Origin: Rhodobacteraceae bacterium IMCC1909
GTDB taxonomy: Bacteria > Pseudomonadota > Alphaproteobacteria > Rhodobacterales > Rhodobacteraceae
Direction: 5' to 3'
NCBI GenBank assembly: GCA_030704425.1
Contig: JAPDHM010000002.1
Coordinates: 620,001 to 684,000 of the forward strand
Length of the DNA: 64,000 nucleotides
Part shown: positions 27,789 through 37,166 of the stretch, in pieces
Layout: every line of letters begins with the position of its first letter
Position numbering within the stretch: the first letter of the stretch is position 1
The notes under the pieces: model-generated
What the model was told of the DNA's origin: nothing
Database searches by the model: none
The model's input: the letters and a program-made list of their open reading frames with translations, nothing else
Position numbers and translations under genes: made by a program

Positions 27789-29546
27789 ATGAGATCATCG
27801 CTTCTCTACAGCCTCATGGCTTTGATGTTGACCTGGGCACAGGCTGCTTTGGCGCAATCCACTCTGCCCCGGCAGGTTTGGATTCAGCTTGAGACCCGAC
27901 TGAATCTCGAGGCCAGTTTGGACAGTATTGAGATCTATGCCCGCGACTTGGACAACGTAAACGGATTTGAAATTAATGGTGGCTGGTTCGGCGTGGCCAT
28001 CGGCCCATATGATCCAGAACAGGCCGATGCCGCTTTACAAGAATTCCGCGCCGAAGGGGTGATCCCCCGCACCAGCTTCACCACAACGGGCGCGTCCTTT
28101 GGCGCGCGTTTCTATCCGCCGGCTGTGACGGCTCAACCCACCGCAGACACTGATAGGGTCCCAAACACGGCACCCCAGACCGCGCCGCCCACCGAAGAGC
28201 CCGCAGCAGAACAGCCAATCAGCCCGGCCGAGCAGCTGGAGCAAGCCAAAGCCTCGGAAAGTGCTATGACAGAGGCCGAGAAGAAATACCTGCAGCGGGC
28301 ACTCGCTTGGGCAGGGTTTTATGAAAGTGCCATTGATGGGCTTTATGGTTCGGGCACACGCGCTGCTATGAAGAACTGGCAATATGCCAATGGCTATAAC
28401 GCAACCGGTGTTCTAACCGCCGCACAAAGAGCTGAGCTTATCGCAGATTATCAGTTTTTACTGGCTGGTTTAGGATTTGAAGAAGTGGTTAATGCGCAGG
28501 CTGGAATCGCGTTACGCCTGCCCAGCGCCCTTTTGGCCCCGGCCTCCTACGATCCACCCTTTGCCACCTATGCCGCCAAAGACACAGGCTTGGCGCAGGT
28601 GATCCTCATCAGTCAACGTGGCGATAGAGACCGGCTTGCAGCCCTCTATGAGGTGATGCAAACCTTGAGCATCCTGCCCGAAACCGGCCCACGCAATCTG
28701 GCGAAATCCAGCTTCACGATTGAAGCCTATGACGACCGGCTCCACACCACCGGCTTTGCCACATTGCAAGGCGGTGACATCAAAGGCCTGATTTTCGTGT
28801 GGCCGCGCGGGGACACCGCCCGCCGCGCGCGGGTGGAAGAGGAAATCTTCACAAGCTTTACACCTCTTTCCGGCACGCTGGGCGAGGCGCCCATTCTTAG
28901 CGCCGGTCTCACACCACAAGAGTCTCTGGGAGGCTTGACCATTCGCCAGCCAAGCTTCACGCAATCGGGCGTCTTCATCAGCCGCGAGGGCCATGTTCTC
29001 ACGGCGGCTCAAGACTTCTCGGAATGCGGAAAATTACAACTGCAAGATGGCCTCCCGCTCAGCATCGCGGCTCAAAACGCGGAACTTGCAGTCTTGGTTC
29101 CCACACAGGACGCGGCGGCCCCCTCGATTGGCCAGTTTGAAACCCAGCGCCCCTATGCACCGCAACATGTAGCTTTGGGCGGTTACTCTTATGGAGGCAA
29201 ACTCGGCGCACCGTCCATCACCATGGGCCAGTTACAAGCACTGACGGACCTCACCGGCCGCACAGGTGTTGCCCGATTGGAGCTCGACAGCTTGCCAGGC
29301 GATATTGGTGGTCCAATTTATGATCAACATGGGTCTGTGATCGGTATACTTTTGCCTCCACCGCCGCCAGGATCTCGCCAACTGCCTGCAAATGTACAAT
29401 TTATGGCCAATTGGCCATTAATTTCTGAAATCTTGATCGCGGCCGATGCTCCGGCCAATACCGAAACGCAGACGGTCAAGCTGGAACCCATAGATTTAGC
29501 CAATCTGGCGCAAAATACCGTCGCTCTCGTTTCATGCTGGCCCTAA
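27789..29546 (+). CDS. Secreted protein with peptidoglycan-binding and degenerate trypsin-like domains
   Basis: The 585-residue protein has a signal peptide (LMALMLTWAQAALAQ, cleaved near residue 22), an N-terminal SPOR-like segment (about 28-110), a Pro/Ala/Glu-rich linker, a PG_binding_1 domain (about 160-220, with ALAWAGFYESAIDGLYGSGT) and a C-terminal chymotrypsin-like fold. Two catalytic motifs are changed: TAAH reads TAAQ (Gln408), and GDSGGP reads GDIGGP (Ile506). The catalytic His and nucleophilic Ser are therefore missing, so the domain is probably a non-catalytic binding module. It is divergent from glyQ, a gene order I recall as common in Rhodobacterales. Confidence 0.8.
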   Translation: MRSSLLYSLMALMLTWAQAALAQSTLPRQVWIQLETRLNLEASLDSIEIYARDLDNVNGFEINGGWFGVAIGPYDPEQADAALQEFRAEGVIPRTSFTTTGASFGARFYPPAVTAQPTADTDRVPNTAPQTAPPTEEPAAEQPISPAEQLEQAKASESAMTEAEKKYLQRALAWAGFYESAIDGLYGSGTRAAMKNWQYANGYNATGVLTAAQRAELIADYQFLLAGLGFEEVVNAQAGIALRLPSALLAPASYDPPFATYAAKDTGLAQVILISQRGDRDRLAALYEVMQTLSILPETGPRNLAKSSFTIEAYDDRLHTTGFATLQGGDIKGLIFVWPRGDTARRARVEEEIFTSFTPLSGTLGEAPILSAGLTPQESLGGLTIRQPSFTQSGVFISREGHVLTAAQDFSECGKLQLQDGLPLSIAAQNAELAVLVPTQDAAAPSIGQFETQRPYAPQHVALGGYSYGGKLGAPSITMGQLQALTDLTGRTGVARLELDSLPGDIGGPIYDQHGSVIGILLPPPPPGSRQLPANVQFMANWPLISEILIAADAPANTETQTVKLEPIDLANLAQNTVALVSCWP

Positions 29547-29580
29547 CCGACCCCAAGCCGTGTCAAATCCAAAGCACGGA

Positions 29581-29608
29581 AAATGCGGAGCCAAGCGGCC
29601 CCGCATTT
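29581..29608. terminator. Bidirectional terminator-like hairpin between convergent genes
   Basis: AAATGCGG (29581-29588) pairs with CCGCATTT (29601-29608) around a 12-base loop. It lies between the stop of the protease-like gene and that of the convergent nucleotidase pseudogene, with A and T runs at its base that could serve either strand. Confidence 0.65.
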
Positions 29609-29619
29609 GATTATTTCAT

Positions 29620-31182
29620 CTAAATGCGGCCGTCGAGATAGGGCGCGTAGCTGCCCTGCGCGGCCATATATTCAGCCAGAACCACTTCGAGCCCCGGTCC
29701 ATAATCATAGGCATTCAACCCATCCCGAAACATTTTATACCCATCTCCACCGTTGCGCACATAGTTATTCGTCACAACAGAATAGAGTGCCGCAGGATCA
29801 ATAGGCCCATAGCCACCATCTTGCGCAATCAGCACCTCAACAATCCGCCCCTCATTTGGTGCAACCTTCGAGTCCCAAGTGTATTTCAGACCGGCCACCT
29901 GCGCAAAACGGCCCGCAACCTCCTCGACTTGGCTGACAGAGTTTTCAAGCGCGTCTATCACACCCTGCCCAGAAATTTGGAACGTTGCCAAAGTGTTTTG
30001 AAACGGCAGCACAGTGAGAACTTCGCCCATGGTCACCTCGCCAGCGTCAATGCTGGCACGCAGACCGCCTGAATTGGCAATGGCAATTTGCACGCCTTGA
30101 TCGGCGACGCGAGCGAGCATAGCGTCCGCCACCAGGTTGCCCATCTCACATTCTTGCACGCGGCAAACCGAACGATCCCCTTGAATGGACGCCGCGGACA
30201 TCGCCACGACTTGGTTGCGGATTGCTTCTAACGGCTCGGCCGCCTCGGCAATGCGCGCCTTGGTCGCCCCATCCTCATCCACAGATCCATCCATGATGAG
30301 CGGCTCACCAACGGCCTGTGTTATGCGGCCAGCATCATCAAAAGTGACATTTAATTCACCCAGAAATTTGCCGTAGGCATAGGCTTGCACAATTGCCGTA
30401 TCACCAACCATTGTGGGATATGCCCCTTCCGCACGGTCATTCGTATTGGACAGCAATGTGTTGGAATGCCCGCCAACGATCACATCCACACCGGTGGTGT
30501 TGGCGGCAACTCGTTGATCGACCTGATAGCCAGAATGCGACAGAACGATGATCTTATTGACGCCCATCGCTGTCAGACGGTCCACCTCGCCCTGCACCGC
30601 GTCAGACGGATCAGAGAAGATCACATTAGGACCCGGGCTTGCCAGCTCATCGGTATCCTCGGGCGTGAGCCCGATCAGACCAATTTTCTCACCGGCCTGC
30701 TCAATGACCACAGACTTCTGGATCACATCACGCAGAAGGGCCTCACCGCTGATATCGGCATTGGACATTAAGATTGGGAAGTTCACCGCATCAACAAAGC
30801 CGCGCAGCACCTCTGGCCCATCATCAAATTCATGGTTACCAACGGTCATGGCCATATAGCCCATCTTGTTCATCATCTCGGCGGCCAGTTTCCCCTTTTA
30901 ATAGGTATAAAACAAAGTACCTTGAAATTGGTCCCCGCCATCAACCAAAATAGAATTGCCGGATCTGGCGCGGGCTTCGTCAATGGCCGTGACCAAACGG
31001 GCCGAGCCACCAAAGCACTTACCTTCCGCATTGTCTTCCGCTCCGCATCCACTGTCGTATTTTGATATCGGCTCAAAACGTGCGTGAAAATCATTGGTGT
31101 GGAAAATCGTCAATTTGTAATCCGCAACGGCCATCCCGGCGCTCAGAGCCACGGCAGCTGCGCTTGCAAGTAATGTTTTCAT
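29620..31182 (-). pseudogene. 5'-nucleotidase / UshA-like metallophosphoesterase with one premature stop
   Basis: The gene would encode a 520-residue periplasmic 5'-nucleotidase. From ATG 31182 it has a signal peptide (LLASAAAVALSAGMAVA), then the metal-binding IFHTNDFHARF and ILVDGGDQFQGTLF. A TAA at 30898-30900 (codon 95) follows TLFYTY, but the same frame continues KGKLAAEMMNKMG, VGNHEFDDGPEV, LSHSGY, VIVGGHSNT and the C-terminal nucleotide-binding domain with NSGGLRASIDAG and TNNYVRNGGDGYKMF. Both parts share one frame, so a single substitution (probably Tyr to stop) explains the break. Restart at ATG 30876 would lack the signal peptide and first metal ligands. Everything else looks intact, suggesting a recent event or an assembly error. 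Confidence 0.88.
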
Positions 31183-31315
31183 TCTAGTAGTCCCCCATGA
31201 ATCTATCGATGGGCCATCGACCCACATCTGCTGAGTCGAGTCAATTCCAACGGCTGGCAAAGCCCATGCCAAAAGGACTGTTGACGATTTTCCCGTGACA
31301 CGGCACAGGTGAGGG

Positions 31316-31654
31316 ATGATGATTTACAAAATATTCCGCGCCGATGAGTGGCACGCCTTGCAGACACAGGGCGAGACCCTTGGGGCTCCCATCGATATCG
31401 CAGACGGCTATATCCATTTCTCCACAGCCCAGCAGGCCCAAGACACAGCCGACAAACATTTTGCCAATGCGGAAAATCTGTTTCTGGCAGCGGTCGAAAC
31501 TGACGCTCTGGACAGTGCGATCAAATGGGAAATCTCGCGCGGGGGTACTGAATTTCCGCACCTCTACGACAGGCTCAAATTGTCCGATATTGTTTGGTGT
31601 CAGCCCTTGCCGCTGGTGGACGGGCGCCACAAATTTCCCGAAGTCCTGACATGA
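31316..31654 (+). CDS. DUF952 family protein
   Basis: The 112-residue protein matches the DUF952 family along its length: [14 protein letters not shown], then [23 protein letters not shown] and ending [20 protein letters not shown]. The family is small and cytosolic, with no established activity, though distantly related to glutathione transferase-like or ADP-ribose-binding folds in some descriptions. The stop overlaps the pyrD start as ATGA, giving a two-gene unit. ATG 31319 is an equally possible start. Confidence 0.85.
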   Translation: MMIYKIFRADEWHALQTQGETLGAPIDIADGYIHFSTAQQAQDTADKHFANAENLFLAAVETDALDSAIKWEISRGGTEFPHLYDRLKLSDIVWCQPLPLVDGRHKFPEVLT

Positions 31655-32712
31655 GCCTGAGAGAAAAACTGGGCCTCAAGCTGGTACATCAATTTGACCC
31701 CGAGCGCGCTCATGGATTGTCAATTCAAGCGCTCAAGCTGGGACTGGCCCCGCTGCATGGCGGCCCAGTTCACACGCCGCGCCTCGAAACCTCTCTAGGC
31801 GGCATGACGCTGCGCAACCCCGTTGGCCTGGCTGCGGGCTATGACAAAAACGCCAAGGCGTTGGCCCCGATGGCTAAGGCAGGATTTGGTTTTTTGGAAG
31901 TGGGTGCGGCCACCCCGCGACCACAGCCCGGCAATCCAAAGCCGAGGCTGTTTCGCCTGACCGAAGACCAAGCGGTCATCAACCGCTTTGGCTTTAACAA
32001 CCAAGGCATCACCGAAATCGCCGCCCGTCTCGCGCAAAACCCAACAGCCATACCACGTGGTTTGAATCTTGGTGCCAACAAAGACAGCGCAGACCGAGCC
32101 GATGATTTTGGCCAGGTCCTCACACAGGCCGCAGCCCATATTGATTTCGCAACGGTGAACATCTCTTCGCCCAATACCGAAAAGCTCCGTGATCTTCAGG
32201 GAAAAGCCGCTTTGGAAGATCTGTTGGGCCGGGTGAATACAGCCAATGCAAATCTGACCAACCCGCTGCCCATCTTCTTAAAAATCGCACCGGATCTGAC
32301 AGATGCAGAAATCCAGGATATCGCGGATCTGGCGCGCGCAGCCGGGCTTGCTGCCATTATCTGCACCAATACCACTTTGGACAGGCACGGACTGGCCTCT
32401 GGACAGCGCCAGGAAACCGGGGGCTTGTCGGGACGACCTCTATTTGAAAAATCCACTCGCATATTGGCCAAAATGCGCCAAGCCACCGGGGGCGAGATAG
32501 ATCTGGTCGGCGTGGGTGGTATTGGATCGGCACAGGACGCCTATGCAAAGATCACTGCCGGAGCCTGCGCCGTGCAAATCTATTCTGCCATGGTGTACCA
32601 AGGATTATCCTTGGTGCCGCGCATTGCAAATGGCCTCGATCAGCTTTTGGCCGAAAACGGATATGAGCGGCTCGATCAAGCCATTGGCACGGCCACGCAA
32701 GACTGGCTCTAA
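31651..32712 (+). CDS. pyrD: Dihydroorotate dehydrogenase (quinone, class 2)
   Basis: PyrD oxidises dihydroorotate to orotate in pyrimidine synthesis and passes electrons to ubiquinone (EC 1.3.5.2). The 353-residue protein has an N-terminal helical membrane-binding segment ([20 protein letters not shown]), then the FMN barrel with [40 protein letters not shown] (Ser as catalytic base, diagnostic for class 2), [16 protein letters not shown] and [18 protein letters not shown] 31651 overlaps the DUF952 stop. carA, another pyrimidine gene, is far away in the window. Confidence 0.97.
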   Translation: MSLREKLGLKLVHQFDPERAHGLSIQALKLGLAPLHGGPVHTPRLETSLGGMTLRNPVGLAAGYDKNAKALAPMAKAGFGFLEVGAATPRPQPGNPKPRLFRLTEDQAVINRFGFNNQGITEIAARLAQNPTAIPRGLNLGANKDSADRADDFGQVLTQAAAHIDFATVNISSPNTEKLRDLQGKAALEDLLGRVNTANANLTNPLPIFLKIAPDLTDAEIQDIADLARAAGLAAIICTNTTLDRHGLASGQRQETGGLSGRPLFEKSTRILAKMRQATGGEIDLVGVGGIGSAQDAYAKITAGACAVQIYSAMVYQGLSLVPRIANGLDQLLAENGYERLDQAIGTATQDWL

Positions 32713-32733
32713 CCCAAGGCTCCAAAGGGACGA

Positions 32734-34056
32734 TTACTGCGCAGCAGCAACGCGTTCAAGGGCGGGATAGCGAAATGCCAAACTGACGCCGCGCAGGATG
32801 AAAAACCCATTCAATGCCATCCAAAGCCCATGGTTGCCGAAACTTGGCAAAAGCAAGAGCACCAGACCGCAGTAGCCTAAGAACGACAGGATCATCATGT
32901 TGCGCATATCCTGAGTGCGGGTCGCGCCGATAAAAACCCCATCGAGCATCCAGGCCAAGGCGCCCAAAAGCGGCGCGGCCACCATATGCGGCAGATACAG
33001 GCGTGCCGCCTCCTGCACAGTGGGATCTTTGGCCATCACATCAATCACAAAAGGCCCGACGATCCAGAACCCCGCGGCCAGGACCAAAGCCGACCCAAAA
33101 GCCCAAACCGCTGTCACCGATGCGCCCCGCCGCAATTGCGCCACAGCTCTCGCGCCCATGGCTTGGCCCACCAAAGACTCCGCCGCAAACACAAAGCCAT
33201 CCATGGCATAGGAGGCCAGGTAAACAAATTGCAGCAAGACTTGATTGGCCGCCAAGGTGACATCACCAAGCTCGGCCCCAAAGAATAAAAAGCTAACAAA
33301 GCCCGCTTGCAGGAGCACTGAACGAATTAAAATATCGCCATTCACCTGCATCATGTGGATCAGACGACGGCGGTTCACGATCTGCTGCCACAAAGACAGC
33401 GCCAACCCGCGAAAGACCTGGCGGCAGAGATACAGGCCCAGACCCAGCCCGCCCCACTCGGCAATCAGCGTCGCCACTGCCACCCCTTCGACCCCAAAGC
33501 CCAATCCGAGTACGAACCAGAAGTCTAAGATGATATTCGTCACATTCATGAAGAGTTGAACCATCAGCACAGCGCGGGTGCGCTCTTGTGCAATCAGCCA
33601 CCCGCTGAGGCCATAAATTGCGATCGCCGCCGGTGCAGACCAAACGCGAATGGACATATAGGCCCGCGCCAAATCCTCCACTTCCGCAGAGGCCGGGGCA
33701 ATCCAAAAGGCGCCGGTAAAAATGGGGATCTGAAACGTGATAAAAGCCATTCCGGCGAGCACGCCAATACCGATGCTACGAAAGAACAGCGCGCGGACCT
33801 CTTGCGCATCCCCACCGCCCAAAGCTTGGCTGGTCAGGCCCACAGTGCCCATGCGCAAAAATCCAAAAATCCAATAAAGCGCACCCAAAATAATGGCACC
33901 AATGCCGACCGCGCCGATGGGCGCTGCTCCACCCAATTGGCCAATCACGCCGGTGTCCACCGCACCTAAGATTGGCACGGTTGCATTGGAAATCACTATC
34001 GGTAGGGCAATCGACAAAACACGCTTATGCGTTATGCCGTAGGTCGGGTCAGCCAT
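32734..34056 (-). CDS. MATE-family efflux transporter (DinF-like)
   Basis: The 440-residue protein has about twelve membrane helices in two halves, with the MATE signatures LPIVISNATVPILGAVDTGV at the start and ANQVLLQFVYLASYAMDGF in the second half. MATE proteins export drugs or metabolites in exchange for Na+ or H+; DinF-like members lack a defined substrate. It is the last of three overlapping minus-strand genes after two thioesterases, overlapping the preceding gene by eight bases. It converges with pyrD, 21 bases away, with no clear terminator. Confidence 0.92.
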   Translation of the reverse strand: MADPTYGITHKRVLSIALPIVISNATVPILGAVDTGVIGQLGGAAPIGAVGIGAIILGALYWIFGFLRMGTVGLTSQALGGGDAQEVRALFFRSIGIGVLAGMAFITFQIPIFTGAFWIAPASAEVEDLARAYMSIRVWSAPAAIAIYGLSGWLIAQERTRAVLMVQLFMNVTNIILDFWFVLGLGFGVEGVAVATLIAEWGGLGLGLYLCRQVFRGLALSLWQQIVNRRRLIHMMQVNGDILIRSVLLQAGFVSFLFFGAELGDVTLAANQVLLQFVYLASYAMDGFVFAAESLVGQAMGARAVAQLRRGASVTAVWAFGSALVLAAGFWIVGPFVIDVMAKDPTVQEAARLYLPHMVAAPLLGALAWMLDGVFIGATRTQDMRNMMILSFLGYCGLVLLLLPSFGNHGLWMALNGFFILRGVSLAFRYPALERVAAAQ

Positions 34057-34549
34057 GGCGTTGCGGCATCAAGAAATGTCCAGATGCTTGCGCGAAGAGG
34101 CGATCTCGATTGTCTTGCCAAGCCTCAACATGCACTGACGCATAGCGCCGCCCCGAACGGTTGACGCGCGCCCGCGCATAGGCATCTCTCGGTAGGCCGG
34201 TGCGGAGGTAGTCAACGGTAAAATCAATCGTTTTTGGCAGGACCAAAGCGCCGTTCTGTACCGCCTCAACATCCAATCTTTCCGCTTCGATATCATCCCA
34301 AAGCGTGCTCCAAGATAAGCCGATGATCGCAGTGATCTCCAAAAACGCCGCGGTTGCCCCGCCATGGAGCGCAGGCAGTATCGGGTTGCCGATAAGATCT
34401 TCATGGAACCCCATGGTCGCCGTCAGCTCATCCCCATGTCGGTCAAAGCGCACACCCAGAAACTCAATATAGGGCACTTGGTTGACGATGACCGATAAGG
34501 CGAGGTCGCGACGGCGTTTGACTTGCGTGACAGGTTCTGGCCGGCTCAT
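34049..34549 (-). CDS. PaaI-family hotdog thioesterase (second copy)
   Basis: The 166-residue protein is a hotdog-fold acyl-CoA thioesterase of the PaaI type, with the catalytic segment NPILPALHGGATAAFLEITA (the HGG motif) on the central helix and IDFTVDYLRTGLPRDAYARA on the following strands. It probably hydrolyses a short or aromatic acyl-CoA. It overlaps the first thioesterase by four bases and the MATE gene by eight, so the three are coupled. Confidence 0.88.
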   Translation of the reverse strand: MSRPEPVTQVKRRRDLALSVIVNQVPYIEFLGVRFDRHGDELTATMGFHEDLIGNPILPALHGGATAAFLEITAIIGLSWSTLWDDIEAERLDVEAVQNGALVLPKTIDFTVDYLRTGLPRDAYARARVNRSGRRYASVHVEAWQDNRDRLFAQASGHFLMPQRHG

Positions 34550-34974
34550 GGGCTGGCCTTCGCAACGGTAAAAGCACCCGTCGCCGTAGCAACAGGGCGG
34601 CCTGTGTCTTCATCGCAGGCCGTAGCACGCACAAAGGCCACTGTCCGGGTGACATGATAGCACTCCGCAGTGGCCGTGATGGTCTGGCCTGGCGTTGCAG
34701 GCCGCATATAATCAATGCGCAAATCCAAAGTTGCCGTGCCCAGCCCCGCAAGAGGATGCGCCACCACCGCGGCCCCACCCGCCGTATCCATCAAAGCAGA
34801 CACAGCGCCGCCGTGAATGACCTTTGTGACCGGGTCGCCAATCAGGGCGGAATCATAGGGCATGGAAATAATCGCACGACCATCACCCAGCTCTTCGAGC
34901 TGCATGCCCAATCGGCGAGAATGCGGAATTGCATCAATGAACTGACGTGCGGCTGTCATCTGGTCTTGTGTCAT
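34546..34974 (-). CDS. PaaI-family hotdog thioesterase (first copy)
   Basis: The 142-residue protein is a hotdog thioesterase with VTKVIHGGAVSALMDTAGG as its active-site helix and LDLRIDYMRPATPGQTITA as a typical strand. PaaI-type enzymes remove CoA from aromatic or short acyl groups. It is only distantly similar to the next gene, so this is not a recent duplication. It is first in the thioesterase-thioesterase-MATE unit, divergent from the metal exporter; the 86 bases between them carry a Fur-type operator. Confidence 0.9.
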   Translation of the reverse strand: MTQDQMTAARQFIDAIPHSRRLGMQLEELGDGRAIISMPYDSALIGDPVTKVIHGGAVSALMDTAGGAAVVAHPLAGLGTATLDLRIDYMRPATPGQTITATAECYHVTRTVAFVRATACDEDTGRPVATATGAFTVAKASP

Positions 34975-35024
34975 AAAGTGGTTATTGTGCCTGCGCCGCG
35001 GATTGCCAAGCGCTTTATTTGCAC

Positions 35025-35041
35025 TTGCGAATTATTCTCAA
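35025..35041 (+). promoter_or_regulatory. Fur-family operator (7-1-7 type)
   Basis: TTGCGAATTATTCTCAA is a near-perfect dyad with one mismatch. Its core TGCGAAT-T-ATTCTCA fits the classical Fur 7-1-7 pattern (TGAtAATnATtaTCA, commonly TGAGAATnATTCTCA). It ends 19 bases before the exporter ATG, where bound repressor would block initiation. In alphaproteobacteria the regulator may be Fur or its manganese-responsive form Mur; which one is inferred. Confidence 0.7.
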
Positions 35042-35060
35042 TTGAAATACGAAAGCTGTC

Positions 35061-36203
35061 ATGATCACAGACTCCAATGCGCAGACATTCATCGCGTCAG
35101 ATATGCTCGGCCCATTTCGAAGCCGAAGACTGCTGGTCTTATGTGTATTTTTGGCTCTCGCGCTCGCTCCAGGACCCGTCGGACATCTCACCCGTGGCTT
35201 GATGGTGGATGCCTATGTGCAGGTCTCAGCATTTGTCGCCGCAACTTTGCTATTATTTTATGGTGCAGAACGGGTGTTTCGATTTGATATTGGGTCAGCC
35301 CTGAAAAAATCCAAAGGGTTTCAAGTGCCTATGGCCGCACTTCTGGGCACCACGCCCGGCTGCGGCGGCGCTGTGGTTGTGGTGGCAGCTTATTCTTCTG
35401 GCAATGTCAGCTTTGGTGCCGTGGTCGCAACGCTGACCGCAACCATGGGGGATGCCGCCTTTCTGTTGATCGCAACCCGTCCAGATGCGGCGCTGGTTGT
35501 TTTGCCCCTGTCCTTCGTCGTCGGCATTCTGTCAGGATGGCTTGTCGATCGCTTCAATCGGTTTGATCTCACACCGGACACCTCTCGACATTGCGAAATT
35601 GCGCCAGTCATTGGGCGCACACGTTGGCAAGACTACGCATATGTCGGCCTTGCCCTGCCCGGATTGTTCTTTGGGGTCACACAGGTGACGGGCGCTGACA
35701 TCTTTGCACTTTATGGCACCGGTTTGATTTTCTCCCTCGCCCTTTCAGGTATTTTTCTTGGGCTGTTCATCTGGGCAACCTCTCCGCTTAAAGCCATGAC
35801 AAATATTGCTGATCATCCATTCACCCGCGTCGCAGAGGAGACGTCCTTTATCTCTATCTGGGTGATCATCGCCTACCTGAGCTATGATTACGCCGAAACC
35901 TTTGGCGGGTTTGATCTGCAAGCCGCCTTCGGAACCATCGGGGTGCTCTTGCCGCTGATCGCAGTCTTAGTTGGCTTTGTTCCAGGATGCGGACCGCAAG
36001 TTTTGGTCGCCACGCTCTACCTCAATGGCGTTTTGCCCTTCGCAGCCCTGATCGGTAATGCGATTTCTAATGACGGGGATGCGCTCTTCCCAGCCATTGC
36101 CCTGAACCCGCGCGCGGCTCTAGTTGCTACGGGCTATTCGGCCATACCCGCCCTTGTAGTGGGTTATGGATTTTACATCCTCGCGCCGGGCTTCATGAAC
36201 TGA
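35061..36203 (+). CDS. Putative 10-TM heavy-metal (manganese?) exporter, ArsP_2-like
   Basis: The 380-residue protein is very hydrophobic, with about ten helices. It resembles the family described in Pfam as a putative 10TM heavy-metal exporter (ArsP_2), also named putative manganese transporter. It has two repeated signatures: TTPGCGGAVVVVAAYSSG in the first half and VPGCGPQVLVATLYLNG in the second; a pore role for these Gly-Cys-Gly motifs is inference. The Fur-type operator just upstream supports a link to iron or manganese. A MerR regulator gene follows 47 bases downstream. Confidence 0.75.
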   Translation: MITDSNAQTFIASDMLGPFRSRRLLVLCVFLALALAPGPVGHLTRGLMVDAYVQVSAFVAATLLLFYGAERVFRFDIGSALKKSKGFQVPMAALLGTTPGCGGAVVVVAAYSSGNVSFGAVVATLTATMGDAAFLLIATRPDAALVVLPLSFVVGILSGWLVDRFNRFDLTPDTSRHCEIAPVIGRTRWQDYAYVGLALPGLFFGVTQVTGADIFALYGTGLIFSLALSGIFLGLFIWATSPLKAMTNIADHPFTRVAEETSFISIWVIIAYLSYDYAETFGGFDLQAAFGTIGVLLPLIAVLVGFVPGCGPQVLVATLYLNGVLPFAALIGNAISNDGDALFPAIALNPRAALVATGYSAIPALVVGYGFYILAPGFMN

Positions 36204-36250
36204 TCTCTTGACCGTCCATTCTAGTGCAATATTATGTGAGAGGGGGAAGC

Positions 36251-36619
36251 ATGACACAAGAAAACCTATCATTCAAAGACATGTGTGCGCATTTCGATGT
36301 GACCCCACGCACCCTGCGCTATTATGAATATATTGAACTTTTGCAGCCCCAAAGGATAGGGCGCGCCCGCTTTTACAGCCCGCGTGAAGTGGCGCGCATG
36401 ACTTTGATTATGCGCGGCCGGCGATTTGGGTTCAGCCTTGAAGAGCTGCGCCAATGGTTACAGATCTATGACAAAGAAGGCAGCACGGCGCAGATGCAAG
36501 CCTGGCTTCCAATCGCGCAAGAAAAATTAGCCCTTTTGAAACAACAACAAGAAGACCTCAAAGGCGCAATCGCAGATCTTTCGACAATGATCGACACAAT
36601 TTCAGCGGAGCTGCCCTAG
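36251..36619 (+). CDS. MerR-family transcriptional regulator
   Basis: The 122-residue protein has a MerR winged helix-turn-helix at the N-terminus (FKDMCAHFDVTPRTLRYYEY, then YSPREVARMTLIMRGRRFGF) and a C-terminal coiled coil (LALLKQQQEDLKGAIADL). It lacks the cysteines of metal-sensing MerR proteins and resembles the short LiuR-like group, as does the next regulator. ATG 36251 has GAGAGGGGGAAG upstream. The target is unknown; it may share a transcript with the exporter gene or act with its paralogue. Confidence 0.9.
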   Translation: MTQENLSFKDMCAHFDVTPRTLRYYEYIELLQPQRIGRARFYSPREVARMTLIMRGRRFGFSLEELRQWLQIYDKEGSTAQMQAWLPIAQEKLALLKQQQEDLKGAIADLSTMIDTISAELP

Positions 36620-36702
36620 TTTCGGCGCTTTTAAGACAAAAATAGGCAAAATACCGCCAAAAAGCGATATATTTTGCCAATTTCATTTACCTAATTCTAT
36701 GT

Positions 36703-36716
36703 TTACGTCAACGTAA
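36703..36716 (+). promoter_or_regulatory. LiuR-type operator
   Basis: TTACGTCAACGTAA is an inverted repeat (TTACGT/ACGTAA) inside TTTACGTCAACGTAAGG. It matches the TTTACGTnnACGTAAA type of site known for LiuR regulators of branched-chain and fatty acid degradation. It ends 38 bases before the MerR/LiuR-like gene, at a likely promoter, and no further copy was seen before the acyl-CoA dehydrogenase. Confidence 0.65.
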
Positions 36717-36754
36717 GGAAACAAAGACTCCAATTTAATTTCTATGGTGACCAG

Positions 36755-37144
36755 ATGGAAGAGACGCAAACGATCCAACAAATGTGCGCGAGCTTTGGCG
36801 TCACGGCGCGCACTTTGCGGTTTTACGAATCCAAAGAACTGCTCTCCCCAAAGCGAGAGGGGACCCGACGTCTATTCACCCGTCGCGACAGCGCCCGGCT
36901 CAAGCTGATCCTACGCGGCAAACGCTTTGGCTTCAGTCTCGAGGAAATCTGCCAACTCCTAGACATGTACGACATTGGAGACAGGCAAGCCACGCAACTG
37001 CAAGAAACCTATCGCATTGCTTGCGCACGCTTGGAGCATATGCAGAACCAGCGCGATGAGCTCAATGACGCCATTAACGAATTGAAAGCCCAATTGGACT
37101 GGGGCCGACAATTGCTACAGCAAAAGAGGTGCAGCATAGAGTAA
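36755..37144 (+). CDS. MerR-family regulator, LiuR-like, of the beta-oxidation genes
   Basis: The 129-residue protein has a MerR helix-turn-helix ([40 protein letters not shown]) and a coiled-coil tail ([20 protein letters not shown]). LiuR-type MerR proteins repress branched-chain amino acid and fatty acid catabolic genes and are released by acyl-CoA intermediates. The operator upstream and the acyl-CoA dehydrogenase gene 22 bases downstream support this role. It is paralogous to the MerR gene at 36251. Confidence 0.88.
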   Translation: MEETQTIQQMCASFGVTARTLRFYESKELLSPKREGTRRLFTRRDSARLKLILRGKRFGFSLEEICQLLDMYDIGDRQATQLQETYRIACARLEHMQNQRDELNDAINELKAQLDWGRQLLQQKRCSIE

Positions 37145-37166
37145 GCCCCCAGCCAAAGGATCCCCC

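Noticed and set aside
29620-31182. Two separate genes or a frameshift in the 5'-nucleotidase
   Set aside because: The codons of both parts fall in the same frame across the TAA at 30898-30900, so one substitution explains the break and no frameshift is needed.
34049-34974. Recent tandem duplication of the two thioesterase genes
   Set aside because: Both are hotdog proteins with the HGG motif, but the sequences differ widely outside it, so only an old relationship is supported.
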